NCBI GenBank assembly: GCA_947650285.1
Contig: CANTFL010001254.1
Span: 186,001 to 250,000, forward strand
Direction of reading: 5' to 3'
Length of the DNA stretch: 64,000 bases
DNA from: Hyaloperonospora brassicae
Taxonomy: Eukaryota; Oomycota; Peronosporomycetes; Peronosporales; Peronosporaceae
In this document: one piece after another, positions 46,366 through 56,818 of the stretch
Layout: every line of letters starts with the position of its first letter
How positions within the stretch are numbered: position 1 is the first letter of the stretch
Translations under genes and position numbers: made by a program
The notes under the pieces: model-generated
Seen by the model: only the letters and a program-made list of their open reading frames with translations
Databases searched by the model: none
What the model was told of the DNA's origin: nothing

Positions 46366-46764
46366 TTAAATTTAAAAGAATTATTAGACATTAATTGCGA
46401 CATCTCCATCAATATGATGTGCACCCGCTACCAAAGGTTCTTCTGTTTACTGTCTGGTCCAGCTTTTACAAGGTTAAATACTCGGTCATTGAAAGAGGTT
46501 TCAAAACTCTTCACTTGTGAAATATTTACCTACATCTTTGTTACTTTAATTAAATGATTACATTTTTTTGACTTTAAAGAACGCAAAAGGTTGAATGACA
46601 AGCAAAAGAGGTGTAACAAACGTGGAAGTAATGATAAATTAAAGCCGTTGTGTTTTAGTCGGTTAAAATATGATGATGGTTTGACCCCAGCCTCAGCAAT
46701 TATCGGTGAGCGTTGTGAAGGCAAGCGCATGTTTAATAAAACAAACGCAACGTATCAAGTCTAA
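46366..46764 (+). pseudogene. Unrecognised ORF with a single internal stop
   Basis: The plus-strand frame holding ATG at 46,414 is open for about 130 codons except for one TGA near 46,555. The part after the stop is Lys/Arg rich (Asp-Phe-Lys-Glu-Arg-Lys-Arg-Leu-Asn-Asp-Lys-Gln-Lys-Arg-Cys). It looks coding in AT-rich DNA where long open frames are unlikely, but I recognise no family. Confidence 0.3.
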
Positions 46765-49700
46765 GGGTCTGGCGAGGATTCATACGTGGGTATCATCGTC
46801 TTAAATACGATGATGGTAATGATATTGTAGTGAAGCAAGCACCCACCACAATCGGAATGCAGGAATAGAACATTAAACTGCATCGAACACACGTGCGGTC
46901 GGCGACCGCAATTATTGATATACATCGGAAGATCTCACCTACTGGAGCGACTGGTCGTGGCGTCGCACCCTGCCTTAAAGAGTAATTAGTCGGAGACGGG
47001 AAATCATACTCAAGACGTTTGTTGACGTAAAAACCATTCATACTGTTATTAACGAATTACTATTCGTTACAGGTGCTATTAACCCGCTGTTGCCAATGGG
47101 AAAAGCTCTATCAATATTTTTCAGTGTAACTGAGGCTATAATACTCATCGCTTTTGAACGCTGAAGGACAATCAGAGAAATAGCTTGAGTGGAGCAAGTT
47201 GACGCAGCTTACACATCAAAGAAATTTTTTGCATCGAGTAACATAATGAACAAATTTTGAAGACACGTTTGAATAGCGTTACGGTTTGAGATACTGTTAA
47301 TGACTTTTAAATGTGGCACATGCTTTAAGGCGATGTATATTCACAGTTCATTCGAAGTGTTTTCACAGAATGCTAGGCTTAAACATAGTGTGTCCGACTC
47401 CACTTGTTTATGCGTGTTTGTGTCAGCCTGTATTAGTTTATGCAAACACGTTGGCTATATTAGTCATTATAGATGCGTTTTGCAAGTTCGTAACTATCTA
47501 TACTTGTAAAAAGAGCTGATGCAGTGGCAGCTGCGATGAAATAAGACTATAATTAAGCTGAACTACAAGCTGATCACTATAAAAGCGATATACATGATAA
47601 AGTAAGACCAAAATTTCCTGTAAAGTAAAGTGCTAAGGTGTACTCCGGGGTTAAAACGGACTTAAACAGTTCGCGCTCTTGGCTGTCCATGTTGCGCCAT
47701 ACTAAGTTTATCGATCATTTTATTCGTGAGCAATCGACATTATCGTCACAATGTCCCTGTCGCCGCTCACCTACTATGCCGCTCATTCACAATTAGCTGG
47801 AAACGGTCGTTTATAAACAAAACTCAACCAGACATGTGACAAGCCGGTGTCCAAATAAAGGTTTCTATGGTAATATCGTCATGCTACAAACACTAAAAGC
47901 ATTCCAATCATTCAATCACTGACATGGTGTCCGGTCCGTCGTTGGACGAGCAAGTAATCCTTGGCAGTGAAAATTTAATGTGAGAAGCTGTCGTGAACTG
48001 CCTTAGCGATAGTATATCCAATAATGTTCGGCATTATTCAATTCGTGGTGAGGATGATTTGAAATTCAAGCTGCTGAGTGAAAACGGCATTGTAGAGAGT
48101 ATCTGTTGCGAGAGATAACGAACGTTAAAATTGGAGCCCGAAGTAAAGTGGATAATTGCTGATTAATAATAATGAACATCTGAGCAAAAGCTAAACGTAC
48201 GTACGAAAGTATACATTTGTTGGTACTTTGATACAAATATTATCAAGCTTTTCACCAGCTACCAAACCACTTATGGTTTATGTGACCGTGAAAGGCCACA
48301 TCCTTATTAATGTGGCTACTTTAATAGAGAACTCATTTGCATTGCAATATCTAGATAGTGAGTAAAGGAAGGCATGCACCGGAATACGGACACTGGGTTG
48401 CAAATGCTATATATTAGTCACTAGATCGCGTGTTTGAATAAATGGGCGCACACTCTCCTTCACATATGCGATGTGGCTTACACGATGTATGTACTTATCG
48501 CAATATATGTGGTTTCTTCCAAAAACAATATTCATAATATATTGATGGCATACACTGCAAGAAGATTGCGATACAAACAGTCGATCATTTAATCAATATC
48601 CTACGTACGCTGCAACACCACTGTTTGTCCAAAATTCTCAATCTTCTCCCCTCTAATATTATACAATCGGAGCGATTAACATGTAGCTCATGGTCACAAT
48701 ATTATTTCGCAGTGTTTATGTCAAAGTCGCAAATATAAAATGTTATTGCCACTCATCTATGCCCGATATTTTAATGTATACGATTCCGGCACCATATTTC
48801 TTCGTCGATGTTGTCCTATTCACATTCAATCGTCCTAAAATTATACAACATATATACCGGACTCAACCCAACAGTATATGTTTCGCACTCAATAAGAGAA
48901 ACTACATATTCTAATGCAAAAATATTCGATCACCCAGGCACAATACATACGCAATGATACACAATGTAATTATTTTATGTTGCAAAATCTTATTACCATT
49001 TAAGACAGAATGATTATAGACATTTTGTCTTTATAAGTATATCTACGTGCGCAATTTAGCTCATATTACTGATGTGGCCGTACGTATTTTGGAAATAAAA
49101 TGGTATTATAAGCGGAAAGCTTCACAGGCATGAATCTCAACTATTTGCTCGAAACTCATTAAATGAATTGTCATTAATAAGTGAGCGTGTAGTTGGTAGT
49201 TATATAGTCGTAATCGGCTGATTGACAAATAGTTTTTTATTTCGCAAAGATTGCCTTGAATGGTGACGCGTCACCATATACATCAACCGATTATAGATAT
49301 GTTGTCAATTTAGGTCTACTTACAATAATTCCAAGTCGACATTCGTATAATTGCGTATATAAAGTTCAGAAGTAGAAAGCAATTATACGGGAAGTAAGTA
49401 TATATTTTAACGTCTAAAATTATCGAAGACACGCCTTAGGCCTAATCTATAGGAGGAGCAAGGCCAGTCATGTAATCATGTATATGCCTAACTTCGGCAA
49501 CTGAAGTCATAATGCAATTGCTTTGAATATTAGCAGTGACACATTTCAAACGAATTTCATACGATCCGGCGCACTAATAGAATAAATTTTGGCCTTCGAG
49601 CATTTGTCATATCTTGTCCTCTGGATATTCACTTCTCCAACATACGATCCGATACACCTTGGATCATTTGCATATAAAATCAAAGCCTGTATGTGTTTGT

Positions 49701-50394
49701 GCGCGAAACTTCCAGAATAGTCGACTGTATAAATCAGCAAAGCACCGAAATGAGACTCACTCACTCCGATGAGCCGGCCGTGATACCCTCCTAAAATTGA
49801 CATTAGAGTCTACTTGCATATCTGAAATTATGTGACAAGACAGTAAAAAGTGGCTGAATGCAAGCGAATCTTTTACAAACAGGATGTTAAGTTTTTTGTA
49901 CATTCATATGAATTATTAAATTGTATAAGACGTTTTCATTATTTTTATGTGTCTCTCTGTCTTATATATCCAAGTTTCCCGCGGCTGTATTATATGTGCT
50001 ACTCGTGCACAGGCGCTGCAGCTACTAATCCAAATTCGTAATTTCTAAGTTATTCATTATCACGCAGTCGTAAATTAGTGACACCAGATGGAGGCTACCA
50101 ATTTATTCATTGCATCTTTGATCAAAGAGAAAATAAAAAATGCCCATTTCATTACGAATATAAAAAAACCAGATAATTGGAAAATAAAAAAATGCCGTAT
50201 GTCCTAGTTTGACGAATACGCTTAAGGCATCATCGCACGTTCTCTCCCTAAAAATAGACCTGCATACGACGAAGTCTGCAGATGTTTCAGCCATCAATAA
50301 GTGCTAAACTGAAAGAATAGATATATTGGGGTCCATTGATATGATTATGTGTTTTTTTAAGTATTAAAACTGGTAAGCAGAAGGGAATGCAATC

Positions 50395-50826
50395 CCACAA
50401 GTAAAACAACATTAATAGCAACAGCAGCACCTACAACAACAACATCAGTCGCAATAGTAGGAGCATTATCTACAGAGCTTCACCAACAGCAACCGCATCA
50501 TCTACAACAGCAACAGCAGTATCAACATCAGTGGCAATAGTAGTAGCATCAACAATAGATACTCATACAACGTCAGCAACCGCATCATTACCACCACCAC
50601 CACCAACAACAGCAGCAGCAGCTCCAGCTCCAGCACTCTTAGCATCAACAATAGATACTTAAGCATAACAGCAACCGCATCATCTACAACAACAGCAGCA
50701 GCAGCGGCAACATCAGTAGAAGCAGCAACAGTAGCAGCAACAGCATCAACAATAGCAACTGAAACAACAAAAGCAAAAGAAACAACAATAGTAACTGAAA
50801 CAACATTAATATCAACAGCATTAGCA
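50395..50826. repeat. Degenerate CAN-triplet low-complexity tract
   Basis: Mainly CAA, CAG, CAT, ACA and GCA triplets over about 430 bases (runs of Gln or Thr/Ala/Ser codons depending on frame), with stops in every frame, so not a clear coding repeat. Confidence 0.75.
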
Positions 50827-50839
50827 CCGAGTGACTGTG

Positions 50840-50987
50840 TTTACGGCCGCGACCGTTAATACTAAGACGCGTTTATGTACTTGTATCTCGCGCCTGCGCC
50901 TGCAGCTGGTGGATGCAAGCGCAGCACGCTCGCGGCAGAACCCTTTTGCGGCCTTCCAAACAGGGCGGGGTTGGTCACGGCCGTAAA
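50840..50987. mobile_element. Candidate MITE, 148 bp
   Basis: Terminal inverted repeats of 15 bases with one mismatch: TTTACGGCCGCGACC at 50,840-50,854 and GGTCACGGCCGTAAA at 50,973-50,987. The interior is GC-rich, unlike its AT-rich surroundings, and has no ORF. No clear target duplication is visible. Confidence 0.5.
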
Positions 50988-51726
50988 TTGGAAAAACGAA
51001 TAATAATGGAGGACGCGTGGTTTTGTGTGTACCACATTATTATGAGATTATCAGGACCTGAGCAATTTTTTTAATTTTGGTGATTAGACTATATTTTTTT
51101 CCTTTATTAAATCCATAAACTCATGACAAATGCTGTCTTATAATTTGTTGCCAACTGTTTAAGGGTACGTGAATCTCCGAACAAATATTGACACCTGTAA
51201 AAGCCACATGTAACCTGATTTTAACATCGAAGGACGAATGTCCTATAAGCTTCTATATATGTGAGCAAAAGTCATATCATTTGCTAGAACTTTGAGCATA
51301 AACAAAAGCCTTTGGCCTGCAAAATGTTGCGGAATTTTAAATATTTTGTATGCTTCGGCAAAGGTTGTATGAACGCAAATAAAGTTAGAAGAAATGAATT
51401 TGCAACAAATGGGAGGTGTAGAAATAAATATGGTTTTATCACGTTCGAAGTATACGTATCTATCTGCTAAAAAATGCAAAAGTCGAACTCTAGTATGAAA
51501 GAGAGGTTCAAGTAGTGCACTCTTTGCTCTTTAAGTGTGACGCATGCAATGGGTAATCAAAGGCAGTTGGTCAGGCATTGTCTTTGTATATAGCAAATGT
51601 TGATCTTGCTGCTTTTCACCGGCGGGAGGAGAGCCACTATTTGTATACCAACGCTTGCACTGATAAAAGGACCATATGACCATTCTTATATCGAGAACAG
51701 CATAGGACGCAAGAGGAAACGCATGT

Positions 51727-52119
51727 TGTAACGGGGCACACCCTTGCGTGAACCTAACGCAAGGGTTTCGGTGCCCCGACAGACGTACACAAGGCAAGAG
51801 AGGAAGCGTTGGTAAGGTAAAAGCAGAACTGTTATATTAATATAATTAAGTCTTTTAACTACTGTTTCTCTGTTTGACTTAACTTAATTAGGTTAATATA
51901 AGTGAGTGTATGGTGGCGTCTCGTCACCACTCATTGCGCGCGTCTTGCGGCGATTGGTGGGTTGATATCATCAAGATATCAACCAATGAACAGACTATTT
52001 GGTCAACCCATCAATATCACCACTATTGGTGATATTGTTCAAAGAATATTCAACATAATATTCGTTATTGTCATTATCTCTCAAATGACAATTTCCATGT
52101 AACGGGCTGCCCCGTTACA
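51727..52119 (-). repeat. Element B 3' LTR
   Basis: Has a nested cruciform near its outer end (CGGGGCAC/GTGCCCCG around CCTTGCGT/ACGCAAGG), then GGTTGATAT/ATATCAACC, CAATATCACCA/TTGGTGATATTG and ATTGTCATT/AATGACAAT (52,067-52,092). Contains the family core GCGCGCGTCTTGCGGCGATTGGTGG. Confidence 0.9.
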
Positions 52120-52130
52120 TCACCCCCTTA
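52120..52130 (-). promoter_or_regulatory. Polypurine tract of element B
   Basis: The minus strand reads TAAGGGGGTGA directly before the 3' LTR, as expected for a minus-strand element. Confidence 0.7.
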
Positions 52131-52248
52131 ACTGATAGTCACCGTGTGACTATCAAAAATATGGGTGCCACCCATTGGCCACCATTGGGACAGGGAGCAC
52201 TTGTTGGGTCCGTTCCATTCACTTTCCGCTTGACCTCGCATAGTTAAC

Positions 52249-53737
52249 ATGTCTATGCGAGGTGACTCAAGGCACACAGAGTCTGTGCCTGTGCCAGCTA
52301 CTGCGGCAGACGCTTCGTCATCTACTGCTCCTTCTCCGCCTGCAACAACAGGTGGTGCAGGTGCACGCGGCACCTCACCGCGTGCGCATGATGACCTCAG
52401 ACGTAGAGGTCATCTACTCTGGTGAGTCAGACGTGTCTGACTTGGGCAATGTTCCAGAGGCGTCTCGCTCACCGGCGACGGCTCAGTATTCGCCAAGGCC
52501 ACTGCCGAACGAACGGACTCGTGAAATGCATCACAGTCTGTTCGGCAATGATGACGAAGGTGATCAGGGTGGTTAGGAATATTACTCCTTACCACCGCCG
52601 GCTCGTGCGTCTTCGCACGAGCGTGATGACGATGGCGTGAGCCGTCGTCATTCTGGGATCCGTGGTACCGAAAAGGGTACCACTGTGAAGCGTGATGAGC
52701 TGAAGCCGTGGCTTTTGCCCGAACGGCTCATCAATAGCTTGTCTCACGAGACAAGCCAACACCATCGAATACCCTTATTCGATGCGACTGAGCTTCACGG
52801 CTTGAGTTCCAGCGCGAAGAAATTTCGCGCTGAAGAAGAATTTTATCTCGATGTCTTTCTTAGACATCGATGGTACAACAGCAACCAAAAGCGTGACAAA
52901 GCATCGCTTTTGGCTGCGTGGAACTCGTTCGTCCAAAACGTAAATAATTTTGGACGAGAAGGGTGGCTCAAGAAACTTGAGGCGACACGCCTCAGGTTCG
53001 AAAGGCGAACGCCAACCGGTGCTAGGTACCGGTTGCACTGTTTATCGAGTGAGGCAGGCATTCCTTGCCTCACATGAAGAGACCCTTGTGCGAGTTGTGT
53101 TGACAACTCGCAGCGTGCACATAGGGATGTGTACTCCCTAAATTCGCCCTGGGAAAGGGCACACATCTCGGCTGAGATGCGTGACGCGATTGCAAACTTG
53201 CAATCCGTCTACAAGCGCCTAGGGCGCGTGTTTACCGATGGGCCACAGGACTCATCGGATGGGTCTCGTCATACTGGCGGACGAGACCTTCAACATCCAT
53301 CAATCAGCTGAGAGCGGGGCTCCCAGCTGTTCCAAGTGGGTGGATACCCCCGCCACTGGTTGAGGTAGCTCGTCCTTGATCCTGAATCGTCACGTGATTC
53401 AATATACGCTCCACTAGAAAGCGTTGATCACCGTGAGCATCCACCAAAGGATGTGGTGGAGGAGGAAAGACCTCCTCCAGATGATTCGGCTCACCATCTC
53501 GACCCTTACGAGATGGATCGCGCAATCGATGAATTGCGCGATGACTTGAAGCACGAGCGCGACCGGCGCTACGCTTTGACTGATACCGTGCGGAAGAACC
53601 GCAAGGATCACGAGGCTGATCGGGTGAGGGATCGCGCCGATTATGCCACAGCGCAGCTTCAGGTGGAGCGGGATGTCCGCTCCCTATTCGGCGAGCTGGC
53701 GACAGCTCGCGGGGAGATATCTCGGTTGAGTTCCTAA
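52249..53737 (+). pseudogene. Element B antisense ORF (aORF), about 490 codons
   Basis: Opposite to gag-pol. ATG at 52,249 (Met-Ser-Met-Arg-Gly-Asp) lies in a hairpin loop. A Ser/Ala/Thr-rich N terminus changes frame near 52,400; from there one frame holds to the stop at 53,737, broken by TAG 52,574, TGA 53,075, TGA 53,309 and a TAG near 53,367. Blocks: Met-His-His-Ser-Leu-Phe-Gly, Phe-Asp-Ala-Thr-Glu-Leu-His-Gly-Leu, Phe-Tyr-Leu-Asp-Val-Phe, Asn-Val-Asn-Asn-Phe-Gly-Arg, Gly-Ala-Arg-Tyr-Arg-Leu-His, Glu-Met-Arg-Asp-Ala-Ile-Ala-Asn-Leu-Gln, then a charged coiled coil (53,500-53,737). No signal peptide or membrane helix, so not Env-like. The last ~430 bases overlap integrase/chromodomain on the other strand. 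Function unknown; could regulate transcription or copy number. Confidence 0.65.
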
Positions 53738-54104
53738 GTATCATATCTGCGCAACCAGACGGATCGTCTGGAGCGCGAACGCAAGAACTTGATGGATGTT
53801 CTTGAACGTGGGGGCTATCTTCATCGGAAGAAGAAGGCTCGTACTGACAGTACGGCCTAAGCCTCCCCAAGTAAAACGTAGGATGCGTGCGCATCCTACG
53901 TGGCAATTCGAGTGTGTATGCATTGCCTTTGCGATGCAACACTCGAAATGGCCCAATGTACTTCGGCAGTAGTTTACTACTGCCGACACTAGTGACTGCA
54001 TGTCCAGGTAAGTTTACCGTTGACAGTAGTACTAGGTCGTTAACCTTACATGAAAGAACATTTGCTCTTCCATTCTTGTCTGCGTTCCGTTTCTGACGGT
54101 CCAC
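53304..54104 (-). pseudogene. Element B integrase C-terminal domain and chromodomain
   Basis: A 266-aa ORF: Lys-Val-Asn-Asp-Leu-Val-Leu-Leu-Ser-Thr (integrase C-terminal fold), Tyr-Ile-Gly-Pro-Phe-Arg-Val-Leu, then a long Ser/Arg/Pro-rich linker. Gln-Arg-Phe-Leu-Val-Glu-Arg-Ile starts the chromodomain at about 53,430. The rest of the chromodomain is out of frame: Gly-Gly-Gly-Ile-His-Pro-Leu in place of Trp-Arg-Gly-Tyr-Pro-Pro. The linker is the complement of the antisense ORF's coiled coil. Confidence 0.8.
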
Positions 54105-54279
54105 CGCATTTGCGATGGAGTCCTGAACGAAACGGACTACCGCTTCTCGAGTCAGCAGGAAGTTCTCTGCTGACTATTTGTTTTGTCTTTCAGTGCGCTT
54201 CGTGCGCACTACTAAGAGATTGCTCTCTTCTTCACCGAGGTTGTCTTCTTCCTCGCTGGCATAATCGTTGACGATGCTG

Positions 54280-55327
54280 AATATACCAGCATTGTAATCA
54301 ACATCTGATGCAATAACAGCGTCATCGCTATTATTGAGGTGATCTTCTTCATCGATGACGACTTGATCGAGATCGGCATCATACGTGACGACGTTTGCTT
54401 CGACACGTGATTTGCAAGAAAAAGGACTGTTTTTGCTCGATCGAGTCAGTTTTCCCATATTTAAGAGTCACACTCTAAACGGTCGTTAGACGTGGGTGGC
54501 GTAAGCCATTCACAGAGTATAGTGTGTCCTAGTTTAAAGCGTGCACCGATTTGTTGACGAATTATATGCCATCTGCAAAAACTTGATCCAAATCGTTTTC
54601 GGGTAGACATATCCTCGAAGTATCTTTCATGACAACAGGTTATGCTTGTTACATCTGTCCGTCGGTTTTAAAAACGTCGAATGTTGACATCTTTGAACAC
54701 GTTCCGAGCAACCGGATCACAAAAGGCCATAACTTCGCCGTGAAACGAGGATCACGGTTGGACACAAGATCACGAGATAACCCTAAGGTCGAAACGTCGA
54801 GTTGATAACGACACGTACACAACCCTGTGCCTTGATCGACTCGGTTCACTGCAGCAAGATGCACCATCTAGCTTTATCGGTCAACGAACACAAGAATAGC
54901 CTTATTCTTGTGGTCGTCTTAAGAAACCCGAAGCGATAGTCCATGTAAACGGACTGCCAGAACTTAAAAGGAACAGGTAGAGGCTGTAAGGGTGTACGGG
55001 ATGAACAACTAGGTCCACCCGTTGACAAAACTCACAAGCCCGAATGTACTTGCGAACATACTGATACTGGCGGGGCCATAAAGTCACGACTCGCAGTAAG
55101 GTAAGTCTTCGATCTACAACGATGGCCTCCTGTTGGGGCACCGTAACACGCATAAATGATGTGCAAGCGCAAATTGATATGAGCGGGGACGACGACACAA
55201 GGCGTGTCGCCGGCAACGGCTGTGTAATAAAGACGCCCATTGCGTGAAGTATACCGATTTGAAGAGGATCGGTACAAAGCCGGTATATCATTCAAAGATG
55301 TACGAGATGGATTCACCACATGATCCA
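54280..55327 (-). pseudogene. Element B integrase zinc site and core
   Basis: His-x-His half (Tyr-Gly-Ala-Pro-Thr-Gly-Gly-His) and, after a frameshift, the Cys-Glu-Phe-Cys half near 55,050-55,030. Then Trp-Gln-Ser-Val-Tyr-Met-Asp with the first Asp near 54,945, then Leu-Val-Ser-Asn-Arg-Asp-Pro-Arg-Phe-Thr (54,770 region, second Asp kept, preceding Asp now Asn), and Lys-Thr-Asp-Gly-Gln near the lost Glu region. Breaks coincide with those in element C. Confidence 0.75.
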
Positions 55328-55873
55328 TCAAGCACAGAATATCCATGTCCACTTCGTAAGCCTTTCGTACGTTGTCAAGTAAATTTGATGACGGATCACT
55401 GGCTGTAAGTGTTGCAACTGTGGACTTATCTTCATTTTGGACTGCGCGCCCGAATCGAAATTGGGTCGGCGCGATAGCGCGTCAGCGACGACATTCAGTC
55501 GTCCTGGCTCGTACTCCACGGAGAAGTTATCCTCAGCGAAGAAGGACAGCCGCCTCGCAATTCGTTGCGAGAGATGTGGACTGTTTACGGCCGTGCATAG
55601 TGACGCATGGTCCGTATCAACAATGAACGGTTCATCTCCCAAGAGATAGACGCGAACCTTAGCCAGTGCATACTTCATGGCAAGGAGCTCCTTGTCATGC
55701 ACTGGGTAATTGCGCTCAGCTGGTTGCAGCTGACCCGATTGATAGCAGACGACGCGCTCTTCGCCGTCTGTGTCATACTCCATTAACGCACAGCCGATAG
55801 CAAAATCGCTGGCATCACAGACCACATGAAATGGTCTGTCCTGATCTGCAATCGCCAAGATCGGCGATTGCAT
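55328..55873 (-). pseudogene. Element B RNase H
   Basis: A 181-aa ORF with Cys-Asp-Ala-Ser-Asp-Phe-Ala, His-Asp-Lys-Glu-Leu, Asp-Thr-Asp-His-Ala-Ser and Val-Ala-Asp-Ala-Leu-Ser: all four acidic positions kept. A TAG at its upstream edge (where C has TTG, Leu) separates it from RT; a frameshift ends it before the integrase zinc site. Confidence 0.85.
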
Positions 55874-56818
55874 CTAGCTTTGCTTGATACCCTCAAAGGA
55901 ACGCTGGCACTCAGCGTTCCATGACCACTTCCTATCTTTCTTGAGCAAGCAAGAAAGATGAACAGTCATCTCGGCATAATTGCGCGAGTACTTGTGCAAG
56001 TACGCCGCTAGTCCAAGGAACTTCCTTATCCCCTTGACATCGACTGGCACTGGCCAGTCGGTGATCGCCTTGATCTGTTCGGGATCAGGGCGTACGCCGT
56101 GTTTACCCACGATGCTCCCAAGAAGTGGTATTTCGCTTGCCGCGAATACGCACTTCTTGAGATTGTCGTACAACTTATGATTGCACATAAGTTGAAGAAC
56201 CTGACGAAAATGAGCTCTATGAATATCAAAGTCCGTCTTTCCGTCCATAGCCCGTCTATGGACGAACACATCGTCGAAGTAACTCGGTGCGAAGTCTCGC
56301 ACCGGTCTCAATAGATTTGTGACTCATCTGTTGAATTTTGCAGGGGCATTGCTCAGCCCCTGTGGCATAACTAGCCACTCTCACAGCATACCGCTGGGCG
56401 TACTAACTGCCGTGTACGGAACATACCGTTCACGCATGAGAATCTGATAGGATCCATCCATCAGATCCATGGACGAGAAGATGGTACCATTTGACATACC
56501 ATCTATGATTACGTCCTTCCTCGGTATCGGCGTCTGATCCGGTACCGTTGCAGCATTCAATTTGTTGAATGCGTGCACTATCCGCCATCCTCCTGTGGCC
56601 TTTCGCACACAGAAGGTCGGAGAGATGTGTAGAGAACTTGATTCCCTTACATGACTTGCTGTAAAGCGATCGGCAAAGAACTTGTCGATCTCTAATACGT
56701 GTTCACGAGGCAGTGGCCCCTGCTGCATGACACCGTACTTCGAGCCCGGTTTGAGCTCGATCTCGTGTCGAGTGACTTTATCCTTAGGCAACTCGCATGG
56801 CACGAATTCAGGGAACAC
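55874..56818 (-). pseudogene. Element B reverse transcriptase
   Basis: Two ORFs (56,818-56,381 and 56,311-55,874) make one frame broken by the same two TGA codons at Trp positions as in C. Motifs: Gly-Gly-Trp-Arg-Ile-Val-His-Ala-Phe-Asn, Met-Asp-Leu-Met-Asp-Gly, Met-Pro-Gln-Gly-Leu-Ser-Asn-Ala-Pro, Ser-Tyr-Phe-Asp-Asp-Val-Phe, and the thumb Phe-Leu-Gly-Leu-Ala-Ala-Tyr-Leu. Would copy element RNA into cDNA if intact. Confidence 0.85.

Larger units (their letters stand above)
44923..51726. other. AT-rich region between palindrome and element B
   Basis: No intact gene or recognised domain. Short ORF scraps only (two are listed separately). 47.0-50.3 kb is AT-rich with nothing I can support. It includes a CAN-triplet tract and a candidate MITE near 50.4-51.0 kb. 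Confidence 0.6.

Noticed and set aside
47000..50300. Several 60-85 codon ORFs in the AT-rich region (e.g. 48,690-48,914, 49,546-49,803)
   Set aside because: No motif, no neighbouring exons, composition consistent with chance.
50395..50826. CAN-triplet tract as a polyglutamine gene
   Set aside because: Stops in every frame and no flanking ORF.
51531..51797. Minus-strand 88-aa ORF left of element B as a host gene or the missing pectin lyase half
   Set aside because: It crosses into the LTR, has no pectin lyase motif and no other recognisable domain.
52637..53077. Minus-strand ORFs opposite the antisense ORF (e.g. 52,775-53,038 and 52,843-53,166) as pol sequence
   Set aside because: They follow the end of the chromodomain, match no domain and are shadows of the better conserved plus-strand frame.
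52120..53311. Dense hairpins as a CRISPR-like or tRNA/snRNA cluster
   Set aside because: The stems differ in sequence, have no fixed period or spacer, and lie in coding frames and LTRs. No tRNA cloverleaf or box motifs.
52249..53737. Antisense ORF as an env gene
   Set aside because: No signal peptide, no transmembrane segment, and it runs opposite to gag-pol.
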